Of a stretch of DNA of 64,000 nucleotides, positions 54,044-63,937 are shown in pieces. The stretch is from Muribaculaceae bacterium Isolate-037 (Harlan) (GTDB taxonomy: Bacteria > Bacteroidota > Bacteroidia > Bacteroidales > Muribaculaceae): NCBI GenBank assembly GCA_003762615.1, contig RIAZ01000002.1, forward strand, positions 305,897-369,896, given 5' to 3'. The number at the start of each line of letters is the position of its first letter. The stretch's first letter is position 1. Below the pieces are notes generated by a model. It did no database searches. It was not told where the DNA came from and worked only from the letters and a program-made list of their open reading frames with translations. Position numbers and translations under genes: made by a program.

Positions 54044-57000
54044 TCAATTTATTGTGAGTACATACCTATCCAAACTTGAATCATACACAAATTTATTAAA
54101 GTTACACATTACACCTTCCCCATCTTGTTTTTGACCATTATTTGTTCTTATATAACCAATCTCAGAACATAGCATGGAAACAGTCACGTCCAAATAATAA
54201 TACTCTCCATCTTCTCCATTTCGATTTCCTGGCCATGTGGTAAAAGCAGATGCATCAACTTGCCAAACGTGAATTTTATCTGCGGCAGATTTTTTCCATC
54301 TGAAACGTAACTTTTCACCAACAAAGAATTTTTGATCTGTCATTCCTTCCGGTTTGCCTGAATAAACATTACCATTTTTGTCAAGATAAGCACATCTAAC
54401 CTTGTGATCATCCATCTCATTGAAAACCCGAATTAAAGTACCTAATTGCTTATCACCATAATTAGTATTCCAAATATTAATAATCTTGTCCTTTTCAGAA
54501 GATGGGATTTCAACTTCCAATCTATAATATCCTCTGACACCGGAAACATTTCCATTTTGTACCTCAGAATCAAAGCTCTTGTCAGATGTGTAAATTGAAA
54601 GTTGGTTACCTTTTTCTATAGGCCAATAAATACGGTATCTGGGAACAAAAGATGCGTAGCAATATACTGTTTTACTTTCAACATTACACTTCCACCAATA
54701 TTCTGTTGCTGTAGGAATACCAACAATATCCTCATCGGTTCCTGATTCTCTCAAGTTTCCATCGACATCTCCTACAACTCTCCAACCAGTAGCATCATTG
54801 ACTGAAATATCTGTTGAAACGGATGTTGTGTTGTTACTGCCTTTTGAGAAGGTATGAATTTTTCCGTCTTTATCGAGGTAGTTGAATATCACATAGAAGT
54901 CTTCTGCCGGGATGTTATCTGATTCGTATGAGAAGTTGAACCAGCCGTTTTTCATCGTGTTGTAATCACCGATATATTTGCCGGGCCAGTTTGTCACTGC
55001 CACACGAGTGCCATCTTTATTCTCGGTGTAAAGATAGACATGAGTTGCACCTGATACGTTGAATGATGTGCGATGCAGGTCTCCACTGTCGTCAATGTCG
55101 TTGATACATCTTACCGACATGGCGTAAGTCTGGACATTTCCATTTATATATGACGAGGCATTACCGGAGATACACAATGATTTCAACCATCGTCCTATCT
55201 CCTGTTTCTCTGTACCGGAAGATGCAGTCTGTGTCCAGTAATATCCGGCACGCGACTCACCATTATCAGAATTATTCTCCTTATAACGAGCTTTCGGGAA
55301 ATAGACATTACCGACAGATGATCTGTAGCAAGCATTATAGTAACTTCCCACAGAATTTGTATCGAAGTTTGGTGAATTTCTCAACGCATTCCACACTTTC
55401 TGTTTCGGCACCCTGTAGCCAGGAGGAGAGACTCGGTCTTTTTGGTCTTCCGATGTATCATACATCTCCGGATCCTTATGCTCATTTTCAAGATATTTCG
55501 CTACTTTATAATACCCACCGGCTGCCTCCTTATTACCATAGTAAGCCGAACCATCACTTGATTCTATATATAATTCCGCAGACTTGGCACCGAGATTTCG
55601 GTCAAGCCAATAGCGCATACGGGTAGCACCCATAATTGGCACAACCTCATAGTAGTAATAATTCTGACTATCCTTATCGGCATCCACACGATGGATCTCA
55701 CTGCTCTTGTGGAAGAATCCGGTATGATACAGATCTATCGTATATTTGGAGCTAAGGCGATTATTAACCGTTTCCCCGTTAGGCGTAATTGTCAATTCAA
55801 GAGAACCCACTCCATAAGTATAGTCATTATCTGCATTTCCGTCAGAGCCATCAGTCCCTAATGCATTACCGGGACGAGTGATTGTCACCGACCATGAGCC
55901 ACCTTCAGATGCGTGGGTACCGGATGAGGCTCCCTCTATTTTAACATACTGCTTAATTGTATTATCCCCGGTCACATTAAGTGCCCAGTCATATTCCGCA
56001 GATGTCAAAGATGCCTCCGTAAACGTAATCGTATATTCATAATACCAACGAGCCTCCGCTTTAGAATCGACTGTTTTACCCGGTTCACCATACATCACCG
56101 GGAAATGAAGACCCTGATTACGTACTTTGCCATTATTGGCTTTCTCATCAGTGCCGAACAAGCTCACGCCATCTTCAACAGGATTTCCTGCTAAGAAATC
56201 CCAATATTGTTCAGTCTTAAACTGTTGATTCTTATCCGCATCATATATGGTAAGAGTTACCTTACATAAGTCTGTACCTTTAAACTCTCGTTTCCAAGTT
56301 ACGGGGACTGTGCGGGTCAATCCCATCCAAGTCACGGTAATCTCCCCTTGGAGTGTGCCGAGATCTGATGTCTTATTAAACTTGACAGGGCATTTATAGA
56401 CAGTACCCTTATTATTACAGTCATCTGAGTCCCCGCTTCCACCTACAACCGGGATACTGCCACCATCTTCTATTTCCAACATCTCAGAATCATTCACCTC
56501 TTCCCGCTCTCCGACAGACAGCCATTCCGAATCAGATGTAATGGTTAAATTTTTAACAGCTTCCTCTGCTTCATCCGCTTTGGAATATAGTTTGACATAC
56601 AGATAACGCCATGTATCAGTATCACTATCAACGGAAACACCATTGGAATATACTATCTCATGAGTGACACCGAGTTCACGGATGCCATCCGAAATCATGT
56701 TGAAGATTGCCGGAGAATGGTCATGGATTTTGTATTCCAAGTAAGGAGACGGATTCTTAGATGCCTCTTCAGGAGTGGCATATCCGGGACCGTTCACACC
56801 CTTAATCATAACCTGATACCAATGATTCGGGTTTATATCCAAAATATTCACACTCTCACCATCTTCTGACTTAATATTGAAATCAAGTCGGTAGAAATAG
56901 CTTTTAGAATTATATTCAGCCTTGACAATTATAAAGGCCTTTTTCTTTTCATTATTTTTATTATCTGTCGGACGCAAATATTTACCATTTGAATCAGACA

Positions 57001-57670
57001 AATCGTCATCAAAACTACTAATGCTGGAGGGCGCGCCCAATATTGTTTCAGTTCCGGCAAGCAGACTGCCCAGCACTGCATCTCCATACACACAGAATGG
57101 ATATTTCACAGATTCATCAATCTCCAAATTATCATTAATATCGGTGCATCCCGTCACAGTGATATAGGCAACATTTCTAATCAATGTCACATCTTTTGAT
57201 ATGAGCGTTTTCAGGTCTGACTTGGCACTCATGACAATCTTCCCATCTTCGCTAACCGCATTATACGCAATAAGTTCTTTCAAAGATGCAATCGTAGTGA
57301 CACCCTTCTCAAATGTGCCGTCATAATTGGCAATGAAATAGAATTGCAGACCGGATTCTCCACGAAGATCCTTGTCGAGTTTAAACGATATACTATTATC
57401 ATCTTTAAGCGAAGTATCGCTTTTCTTAAAATACTCCACCTGAGAAAGTGTAGAATTATCCTCACCACTCTTAAAGATAAGTACTGATACAGTTGAAAGC
57501 TCATCACCAATTTCCGCACGAGTTGCTACTTTTTCCAACTCCGGCACAGAGAAGGTCAGTTCCACTGTCCCATCCGTAGCAATCACGGAACCGGACTTAA
57601 ATTCCAGGTCATCGCTGCAAGCAGCGAGACCAAGAACCATAAGCAATGATATTATTATATTCTTATACAT
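54044..57670 (-). CDS. Giant fimbrillin-like lipoprotein with FISUMP and starch-binding-like modules
   Basis: This protein of about 1208 residues has a lipobox LAAC (Cys18). I use the ATG at 57670 because the frame's earlier start is only a TTG. The N-terminal roughly 300 residues resemble FimA/Mfa fimbrillins (beta-sandwich, GSGS-type leader, IRNVAYITVTG). An Ig-like middle region follows. A FISUMP-type domain (about 690-860) has YWLDRNLGA, PPGYRVPK, GYYWTQ and SVRCIND. Two WPG-containing modules near 895 (TNWPGKYIG) and 1145 (TTWPGNRNG) resemble CBM26 starch-binding folds. It is last in the cluster, 2 bp after the preceding gene. It is probably a fimbrial tip adhesin or surface glycan-binding protein; the ligand is unknown. 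Confidence 0.8.
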   Translation of the reverse strand: MYKNIIISLLMVLGLAACSDDLEFKSGSVIATDGTVELTFSVPELEKVATRAEIGDELSTVSVLIFKSGEDNSTLSQVEYFKKSDTSLKDDNSISFKLDKDLRGESGLQFYFIANYDGTFEKGVTTIASLKELIAYNAVSEDGKIVMSAKSDLKTLISKDVTLIRNVAYITVTGCTDINDNLEIDESVKYPFCVYGDAVLGSLLAGTETILGAPSSISSFDDDLSDSNGKYLRPTDNKNNEKKKAFIIVKAEYNSKSYFYRLDFNIKSEDGESVNILDINPNHWYQVMIKGVNGPGYATPEEASKNPSPYLEYKIHDHSPAIFNMISDGIRELGVTHEIVYSNGVSVDSDTDTWRYLYVKLYSKADEAEEAVKNLTITSDSEWLSVGEREEVNDSEMLEIEDGGSIPVVGGSGDSDDCNNKGTVYKCPVKFNKTSDLGTLQGEITVTWMGLTRTVPVTWKREFKGTDLCKVTLTIYDADKNQQFKTEQYWDFLAGNPVEDGVSLFGTDEKANNGKVRNQGLHFPVMYGEPGKTVDSKAEARWYYEYTITFTEASLTSAEYDWALNVTGDNTIKQYVKIEGASSGTHASEGGSWSVTITRPGNALGTDGSDGNADNDYTYGVGSLELTITPNGETVNNRLSSKYTIDLYHTGFFHKSSEIHRVDADKDSQNYYYYEVVPIMGATRMRYWLDRNLGAKSAELYIESSDGSAYYGNKEAAGGYYKVAKYLENEHKDPEMYDTSEDQKDRVSPPGYRVPKQKVWNALRNSPNFDTNSVGSYYNACYRSSVGNVYFPKARYKENNSDNGESRAGYYWTQTASSGTEKQEIGRWLKSLCISGNASSYINGNVQTYAMSVRCINDIDDSGDLHRTSFNVSGATHVYLYTENKDGTRVAVTNWPGKYIGDYNTMKNGWFNFSYESDNIPAEDFYVIFNYLDKDGKIHTFSKGSNNTTSVSTDISVNDATGWRVVGDVDGNLRESGTDEDIVGIPTATEYWWKCNVESKTVYCYASFVPRYRIYWPIEKGNQLSIYTSDKSFDSEVQNGNVSGVRGYYRLEVEIPSSEKDKIINIWNTNYGDKQLGTLIRVFNEMDDHKVRCAYLDKNGNVYSGKPEGMTDQKFFVGEKLRFRWKKSAADKIHVWQVDASAFTTWPGNRNGEDGEYYYLDVTVSMLCSEIGYIRTNNGQKQDGEGVMCNFNKFVYDSSLDRYVLTIN

Positions 57671-57672
57671 AA

Positions 57673-60600
57673 TCAATACAGAATCAAATAATAATTATAC
57701 GTTTTATCTGAGGAAGCCGTTTTTCTATTGTTTACGATAGACATCCATGACGTCGGATATGAATTATTTCCATCAGGTTTGCAAGCGGTTACAAACCTAT
57801 TCGTTTCTTTGGAATCAAGAGTGATATCATAATAGTATCTCACAGCTCCATCTATTTCCTCAGAACCTGAGTAATGACGTATCTCATAAGATCCTCCTTT
57901 ACCATCATTATATTGGATATAGTCCCTATAATCAGGATTACTCTCATTATCCTTATACCAATAAATACGATAGATAATTGAACTTGAACGATCCTCCGGG
58001 TTAGAAGATGTAAACTGAGGTTTCCCTCCATTTCTTAAATCAAACCATCCCTCCTTATTTGGATAGTCAAACAAAGGGATGCCAGGATCCGGCATACCAT
58101 CTGACCTAACTGTAGGATAGCGGTAATTGATTTGATATTCGTTAGAACCATGACCTTCATCCGGCTTGTAATTATGACCGTCGGCAAACATTATCAATGC
58201 CTTACCCGGTGTAGCTATACCGGTAAGTTCAAACGACCACCATTCATCTGATTCCTTCTTCATTTGAATGCCAGGCCATGTCATGTTGTAACCAGCACTT
58301 TTTAATCTATTATATTCACCATATTGCACAACATTACCTAAAATACAATGAGGACATTGCCCATCTTCATACGAAGTGACCTTCTTAAGTTTTTCGCGAT
58401 GTTCCTCACAGAGATCCATATTGTCATAATAATGCTTACTGAAACCCTCTTGACCGGGAGCCCATTGAGTAGCAGGACCAGAGCCTATTTTGTCGTCAGT
58501 AAAATAATAGAACCCGTTTACATATCCGGTTGATCTGTCCGGATTATTATAACTCCCAACATTCCACCCTTTAAATGCGATTTTACCCGTGAAGGAATAT
58601 TCCAATGCCGCAGTCTTACCTTCTGTATCAGCACCTACAGGTTTATTTGCAAGGGCACTCCCTGCCGGAAATTCAAGACATTGATATACGTAGATGTGAG
58701 GATTACCCCAGCCTGTCGGCGGACGGAAATGTATCGTATAATTCTGGATATTGTTTACGATATTAACTGTCACTTGCCGTGAAATAAGATAACCGTTTTC
58801 AGTCTTGCCTGACACATCAAATGTCAACTGACGTTTCTCTTTCCATAACTCCCAACCGCTGTTGATTCCGGCATAATGCAGATTCAACTTAGAGTTATTG
58901 CTTGTTATTGTAAGATTCTTGTTAGATTCAATCTCGACATTATTCCAATCCGTGAGCCACAATGCCTTCTGCGTATTACCATCTTCGGTGTAATTTGCAT
59001 ATTTCCAAGCATCCTCATTGCCGAGCGTGATTGTCACATTCCGGAGGTTGGTGTGGATATTTACAGAGATATCACCGCTATAGACACCTGACGCGATACG
59101 TTCACGGGCATCTATCGTGATTAACACAGGATCAACTTCAAGATAGGGATCCAATCGGAGTGGTTCCACATCAATCTTCTTGCGAAGATTGCCAGCCTTC
59201 AGATGGAAGTAATTGTATTGTGCGCGTTCGTCTTCTGACAACGATTGCGCATCCACCAATGGATTGACCGACACGATGAGCGTATCGGAGTAAGTAGTAT
59301 TATCCAAAACATAAAGAGGTACCTCCGTTCCATCCTGCAATTTATATTTCGGAGAATAACCTTCATCAATCTCCACGCTTTCGGCATTTGACTCATACCA
59401 TATCTTTGTCTTCTCGCCGGCTGTCACGGGGATTACGGTTTTGTCGAGGTGGAGGAAGTAGGGACCGTGGAGGGTGTAGACGATCTGTTGGAGCGTCCAA
59501 GGGGCGACGGAGAGGCGGATGTCGAAGTCGCCGGGGCTGGTAACCCTGGCTACGAGGTCGTAGTAGTGACCGCGAACGAGGGTGTTGTCGGGATCGGGGG
59601 CAGCGGTGCCGGTGGTTGTTGAGCCGTCAATCTCGCCGTCGGTTGTGCCGTTGGGGAGAGGGATATTGTAGTTGAATGTGCGGGAGGGGTCATTGCAGAG
59701 TTGGGCGAGGAAAGAGAGGGTCGTGCGTGAGGCATCCTCCTCGGAGATGTTTTCGGGGAGGTAGAGAATGCCTTGGACAGCTCGCTGATGCAGCTCCGGA
59801 TTTTTGAGATCTTCGGCGGAGAGTTCAGCTCCGAGATTGTCTATGTCGATATCGGAGGAGGTGGTGGCTCTTGTGTCATTAATGTCATTAAGGACTTTAG
59901 GGACATTTGAGGATCCGGCAGCAGCGATAGTGGTGGAACCGGCTGCCGGGAAGTGATAATGATTCAGGCTTTCGATTGGGAAGCTTTTCTTCTCAGGAGT
60001 TATTTCTTCGGATTGGGTTGAGGGGCCGTAGATGGGGGTTTCGGCGGCGCAGTTGCTGACTGTCAGGTTTGTGAAGGTCAGCGGGGTGGAGAAGATATTG
60101 GAGAAACCGGTGTTGTCAGTGTTGTCAAAGAGGAGGGTGTAGCGCACTTTTGTGCAGAGGAAGGTGAGATCGATGTTTAGCTTGACGTTCTGACCTGCGC
60201 CTATTGTGACAGTTCCGGTTGTGGCATCCAGTTCGCCACCGGATTCCATGGTGACATCCTCAGCTTTACCTGCCATCGGAAGACCATCATTCAAATTCGG
60301 CTGCTTTTCGCTGTCAAATTTGATTGAAACGTTCTTTACCTGAATCTCTGTTGGTTCACCGGAAAGAGTTTCCGCTGTCGAAGTGACGTCATATCCCTTT
60401 ACATTCGCAAGAATGTAAAAGCGGTATTTTCCCGGTTGAAGTTCGCGGGTGTATACCGTTGTTTCGTTGTGAGAGATACCATTGTTCTTGGTAAATTTCT
60501 GCGTTATATCCACATTCTCTACAAGCTCGGATGATTCATTATTATTATCATCCACCTTGTAGATATAGAGATTGGCGGAAGTGATCTTACCCTCTCCGGC

Positions 60601-60798
60601 GGCGATCTCCTTCTCGTTGGGAGTCGTGGTGGGGTCTCCGTCGGCACGCGTGGAGATGGTCAGCGGTCGCGGTATAGATATGGTCACGCCTGTCGCACCC
60701 TCGGGGAGCGGATCTCCGGGGGTGAAGTCATCGGCGCAACCCGAAAGGAGCATACCGACGAATGCACAAGCGGCTAATATTTTGTTTCCAAGATTCAT
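57673..60798 (-). CDS. Giant fimbrillin-like lipoprotein with a starch-binding-like module
   Basis: This 1041-residue lipoprotein (LLSGC, Cys21) has an N-terminal fimbrillin region (TRADGDPTT, FYILANVKGYDV, MAGKAEDV) up to about 460 and Ig-like repeats in the middle. A C-terminal region contains WPG at about 841-843 (MTWPGIQMK) and ALIMFADGHN, resembling CBM26. Between them at about 800-825 is a CEEH...CPHC arrangement that could bind a metal. The DNA encoding the first 460 residues is visibly GC-richer than the rest, indicating mosaic assembly. It lies between the Mfa1-type subunit (33 bp upstream) and the other giant lipoprotein, so it may be a tip component. Confidence 0.8.
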   Translation of the reverse strand: MNLGNKILAACAFVGMLLSGCADDFTPGDPLPEGATGVTISIPRPLTISTRADGDPTTTPNEKEIAAGEGKITSANLYIYKVDDNNNESSELVENVDITQKFTKNNGISHNETTVYTRELQPGKYRFYILANVKGYDVTSTAETLSGEPTEIQVKNVSIKFDSEKQPNLNDGLPMAGKAEDVTMESGGELDATTGTVTIGAGQNVKLNIDLTFLCTKVRYTLLFDNTDNTGFSNIFSTPLTFTNLTVSNCAAETPIYGPSTQSEEITPEKKSFPIESLNHYHFPAAGSTTIAAAGSSNVPKVLNDINDTRATTSSDIDIDNLGAELSAEDLKNPELHQRAVQGILYLPENISEEDASRTTLSFLAQLCNDPSRTFNYNIPLPNGTTDGEIDGSTTTGTAAPDPDNTLVRGHYYDLVARVTSPGDFDIRLSVAPWTLQQIVYTLHGPYFLHLDKTVIPVTAGEKTKIWYESNAESVEIDEGYSPKYKLQDGTEVPLYVLDNTTYSDTLIVSVNPLVDAQSLSEDERAQYNYFHLKAGNLRKKIDVEPLRLDPYLEVDPVLITIDARERIASGVYSGDISVNIHTNLRNVTITLGNEDAWKYANYTEDGNTQKALWLTDWNNVEIESNKNLTITSNNSKLNLHYAGINSGWELWKEKRQLTFDVSGKTENGYLISRQVTVNIVNNIQNYTIHFRPPTGWGNPHIYVYQCLEFPAGSALANKPVGADTEGKTAALEYSFTGKIAFKGWNVGSYNNPDRSTGYVNGFYYFTDDKIGSGPATQWAPGQEGFSKHYYDNMDLCEEHREKLKKVTSYEDGQCPHCILGNVVQYGEYNRLKSAGYNMTWPGIQMKKESDEWWSFELTGIATPGKALIMFADGHNYKPDEGHGSNEYQINYRYPTVRSDGMPDPGIPLFDYPNKEGWFDLRNGGKPQFTSSNPEDRSSSIIYRIYWYKDNESNPDYRDYIQYNDGKGGSYEIRHYSGSEEIDGAVRYYYDITLDSKETNRFVTACKPDGNNSYPTSWMSIVNNRKTASSDKTYNYYLILY

Positions 60799-60831
60799 GT
60801 TGGTTTTATTGGGGGGTGTTGTTATAATAGC

Positions 60832-62385
60832 TTACAGATCTATGTTAATTCTATGATAAATCCATTTCTTCACTTTCGAGGTGATCGTGATCTCGCTCTC
60901 CGTCGGTTCGTCGGGATCTTCCGGATTGTAAGGTCTCGGCAAACCGGAAATACTCTGGATGGAGAGCTTGTATATGTTGTTGCGAACCACTCCGAACTCC
61001 ATCGGTTCCATCTTTGCCGGGTCGTTATTATCATTATGCTTGATGAAATGATAGTAGTATAGGTAGTATTTACCTTTCTCGGTGCCATCCTGAGCATCGG
61101 CATCGGTGGTAGGTGTTACTGTCAGTTCGCGTCCCTTAAACTTGAGGGTCAGCGGGTCGGTATGGTTCTTAAAAGTTTCGTTGTCAGTGTCCGGCACTCC
61201 GGTCAGTTCGGCACGGAATACGATAGCCGTGGTGTAGCCGCGTAATTGCTTCGTGGCATCGGCAATCGTGTTTTCCGACAGATAACGCCAGGGGGTGTAA
61301 TTGTCGGTGCCGCCAGCGTTTGTGGGTTCTTTATATGGATATTTATTAGTATTGTCTGCTTTAAAGAGGTTTTCCCATCCGGCAGAATAGGCGTTTTCGG
61401 CATTACCCTGATTGATGAAATGATCGGGATTAGTAGCCACATCCGCGCCATTTCCTTGTTTCTTATCGTTGTCGGTATCAAGGAAATAGTTGGTGCTTGT
61501 CTCGCGACCGAGGAAGTCAAGGTATGGGGTTCCACTCTCAGGTTTCACCCAGATATGACGGAATGTATAGAAATTCTTGCTGACATTCACGGGGCACATG
61601 CCGACAATCTTGACGGTGTAGCCGCTCTCCCCTATCTTGTATTCGTGAGGATTCTTGCCGTCGGGGTCATCGTCGTTGCGCTCTTTGTCGCGGTAGTCGA
61701 TGCGTGCCACTGAACGTTCGAGGGTTATAGATTTATTGTCATTATATCTATTCAAATCCAGAGAGGATGTGTCAGAGAGGAAATCGGCAAAAAATGTCTC
61801 AGTCCAAGCCTCATCTATAGTGAAGGTATATTCCTCGAAGTTTGACATTGGCAATCCATTGACAGTCGTGAGATATGGGGAATCAAGACCGCTGACTGTG
61901 GCAATGTAATTTTCCACGTCATAACCCAACATTGGTCTGGTAATAGTCTCATAGCCGGGATTCGCCACAACGTAAAGATTGAATGGCTTGTTTTGCATTT
62001 TATTACCGAACTCAAGAGCCTTTTTCAGCGGAACAACGGCAGTAAGTGTGTAGCCACCATCCTTTGAAGCCATCTTTACCACTTCTGCATGTATATTCGC
62101 TCCATCCCCTTTCAGAATGATCAATGCACTATGGATAGCGTTCTCGGCATCAGTGCCGCCTTCCTCTCCGTCGGAAGAGGTGTCAGGATCGGTTGTGCTA
62201 CTGTTGCGGGTATTTGCGCGGGTGTCGGCGTCGTCGGGGAGCTGCACGTCGACGTTGATATAGACCATAGCATTCTCCGGTAGGCGTGAGCCGTCGGGAT
62301 CGCTCACGTCGCTACCTGAGCACCCTGCTATGGTGAATGCAGGTACAGCCATTATTGCCATTATTAACTTTGAGAGATATTTCAT
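60832..62385 (-). CDS. Mfa1-type major fimbrial subunit lipoprotein
   Basis: This 517-residue lipoprotein has a lipobox IAGC (Cys22) and a mature N-terminus that would be cut by a Rgp-like protease before assembly (TRANTRNSST region). It is a typical Bacteroidales type V pilin: VYINVDVQLPD strand, FNLYVVANPGYE, YLYYYHFIKH and C-terminal EFGVVRNNIYKLSI... VKKWIYHRINIDL, which would act as the donor strand region. The neighbouring anchor relic and giant lipoproteins fit a fimbrial operon. It forms the shaft if the pilus is made. Confidence 0.88.
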   Translation of the reverse strand: MKYLSKLIMAIMAVPAFTIAGCSGSDVSDPDGSRLPENAMVYINVDVQLPDDADTRANTRNSSTTDPDTSSDGEEGGTDAENAIHSALIILKGDGANIHAEVVKMASKDGGYTLTAVVPLKKALEFGNKMQNKPFNLYVVANPGYETITRPMLGYDVENYIATVSGLDSPYLTTVNGLPMSNFEEYTFTIDEAWTETFFADFLSDTSSLDLNRYNDNKSITLERSVARIDYRDKERNDDDPDGKNPHEYKIGESGYTVKIVGMCPVNVSKNFYTFRHIWVKPESGTPYLDFLGRETSTNYFLDTDNDKKQGNGADVATNPDHFINQGNAENAYSAGWENLFKADNTNKYPYKEPTNAGGTDNYTPWRYLSENTIADATKQLRGYTTAIVFRAELTGVPDTDNETFKNHTDPLTLKFKGRELTVTPTTDADAQDGTEKGKYYLYYYHFIKHNDNNDPAKMEPMEFGVVRNNIYKLSIQSISGLPRPYNPEDPDEPTESEITITSKVKKWIYHRINIDL

Positions 62386-62495
62386 TGCTACGGTCTCTTA
62401 TTATAGTATGTTGTTGTTTTATGTTGTCGCCACGGTGCCTGAGCAGCCATGAGCCGCTGAGGGTCGGGGGATATTAAATGGGGTGGAGAGAGGGG

Positions 62496-63549
62496 TTAGA
62501 ATTCTGTATCATTTATACGCACTTCCCAGTCGTTGATGACGATGCGCGTGGTGAGCCACGTGTCATTACGGTCATCGAGGAAGAATACGAATCGCCATGA
62601 GTTCTCGCGATCAAGATATTCCTGATCAGCCATAGGCTCGACAAGTCCGCTGTCGCTCTTGAAGAGGAGCATGTAGTTTACGAGCGGGATACGCAGCACC
62701 TCGCTGTTGTCGCTCTTGCGGGTCACGGTGAGAGTTGTGCGGACGGGCTTGTTGCGGACGATACGCGATGTGGTGAAATGTGCCATAGCTACGCTGACGT
62801 CGTTTGCGTTGTCGGCATCGTCATCGGCACGTGAGGATTCCTCGCCGGGTTGCGTTCCGGCATAGCGGGTTTCCGAGAGGAAGGGGAGGTAGGTAACTTC
62901 TCCATTTGGGAGGAGGTTGTTGTCGGAGTCGAAGAGAGTGTTGTCGTCAGTGATAGAGAAATTGAAATCCTCATGACTGATCGGAGAACCTGACACGTGC
63001 TGGAGAGCAACCTGCACGGTGTTGGTGTTGCGCATCATCTCCACGCGGGCTTCAATCGTCGTATTCTGCGAGACGGAGAAGCGGGCTGACCCATAGAAAT
63101 GATTGTGAAGTTTTCTGAGATTGTCGTCGGAGAGGCAGTCGGGATGGAGAGCCACGGTGAGGTCGGCGAGTTCATTCGTATTTGAGAATGCTGTGGGATG
63201 TATGAAAGAGGCGTCGCGACATTCCATACCACCGTAAGCGATAGCCCTGTAGTTGCCTTCGGGTAGTTTCAGGGAGATACGGAAGTTCTCGTCGGCAAGG
63301 TTCTCGCGGGTGAGTTCCGTCTGCTTGGTGACGAAGTTACCCTCCTCGTCGTAAACAATCCACCTGGTTGTGGAATGCGTTTGCAAACTCCATATTATAT
63401 TCGTAAACGAAACGGAGGTTTACGGCGGCATCGGGACACGGGTCAAGGTCCTCATTTATGATGCCGCAGGCGGAGGATAGCATCATCATGGAGGCGGCGG
63501 AAAAAGCCGCCCCCACGATGCTGTAGATATTTGTCTTAAATCCTTTCAT
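62496..63549 (-). pseudogene. Frameshifted Mfa2/FimB-type fimbrial anchor
   Basis: The ATG at 63549 encodes a lipoprotein start (MLSSACGIINEDLDPCP) and the family hallmark YEYNMEFANAFHNQVDC, then leaves frame and stops at 63337. The remainder (VYDEEGNFV... to TRIVINDWEVRIND) continues in another frame to 62496. Intact members read roughly NQVDC-xxLxxYDxxG here, so about four residues plus a frame are missing near 63345-63360, consistent with a small deletion. The protein normally anchors and limits fimbria length, so its loss would affect assembly. Sequencing error is possible; phase variation is less likely because no repeat tract is seen. Confidence 0.82.
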
Positions 63550-63585
63550 CGAGAAAGTTTGTAAGATTCAGTTTGGTATTTTGTT

Positions 63586-63888
63586 TTAGAATTCGATGTC
63601 GTTCTTACGAACAGTCCATTTCTTAACCTGAACGTCAACTTTGATTTTCACGTCAGATTTCTCATCAGGATCATCCGGATCAACGGGATCTGGATCGTCC
63701 TTAGGATCAAGAGGATGTCCAAGTGCAGATATGCTGGTAACAGCTAATTTATAGACGTTGTTACGTACAACTGCAAATTCCATATTCCCCATTACACCTG
63801 GTTTTCCATTATCCCAGTGACGGTTCCAATAATAGTAATTGGTTGCCCAACCACCTTTTTGTTCATTATATCTTTTAGTAGATGACAA
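63586..63888 (-). pseudogene. C-terminal fragment of an Mfa1-type fimbrial subunit
   Basis: About 100 codons begin right after an in-frame TAA at 63892-63894 and have only a TTG as possible start. They encode the C-terminal part of a pilin (NMEFAVVRNNVYKLAV, DVQVKKWTVRKNDIEF), matching the same region of the subunit at 60832. The N-terminal roughly 400 residues and signal peptide are missing, and non-coding sequence with a rightward promoter replaces them. It may be a deletion remnant or a silent recombination cassette. Confidence 0.8.
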
Positions 63889-63929
63889 AAATTAAATTTA
63901 TGCTGTTAAACACTTAATTTTTAGTCGAT

Positions 63930-63937
63930 TAAATTTG
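63930..63937 (+). promoter_or_regulatory. Rightward -7 box at the window edge
   Basis: TAAATTTG faces right, away from the fimbrial cluster. It may serve a gene beyond 64000. No good -33 box is seen. Confidence 0.4.
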
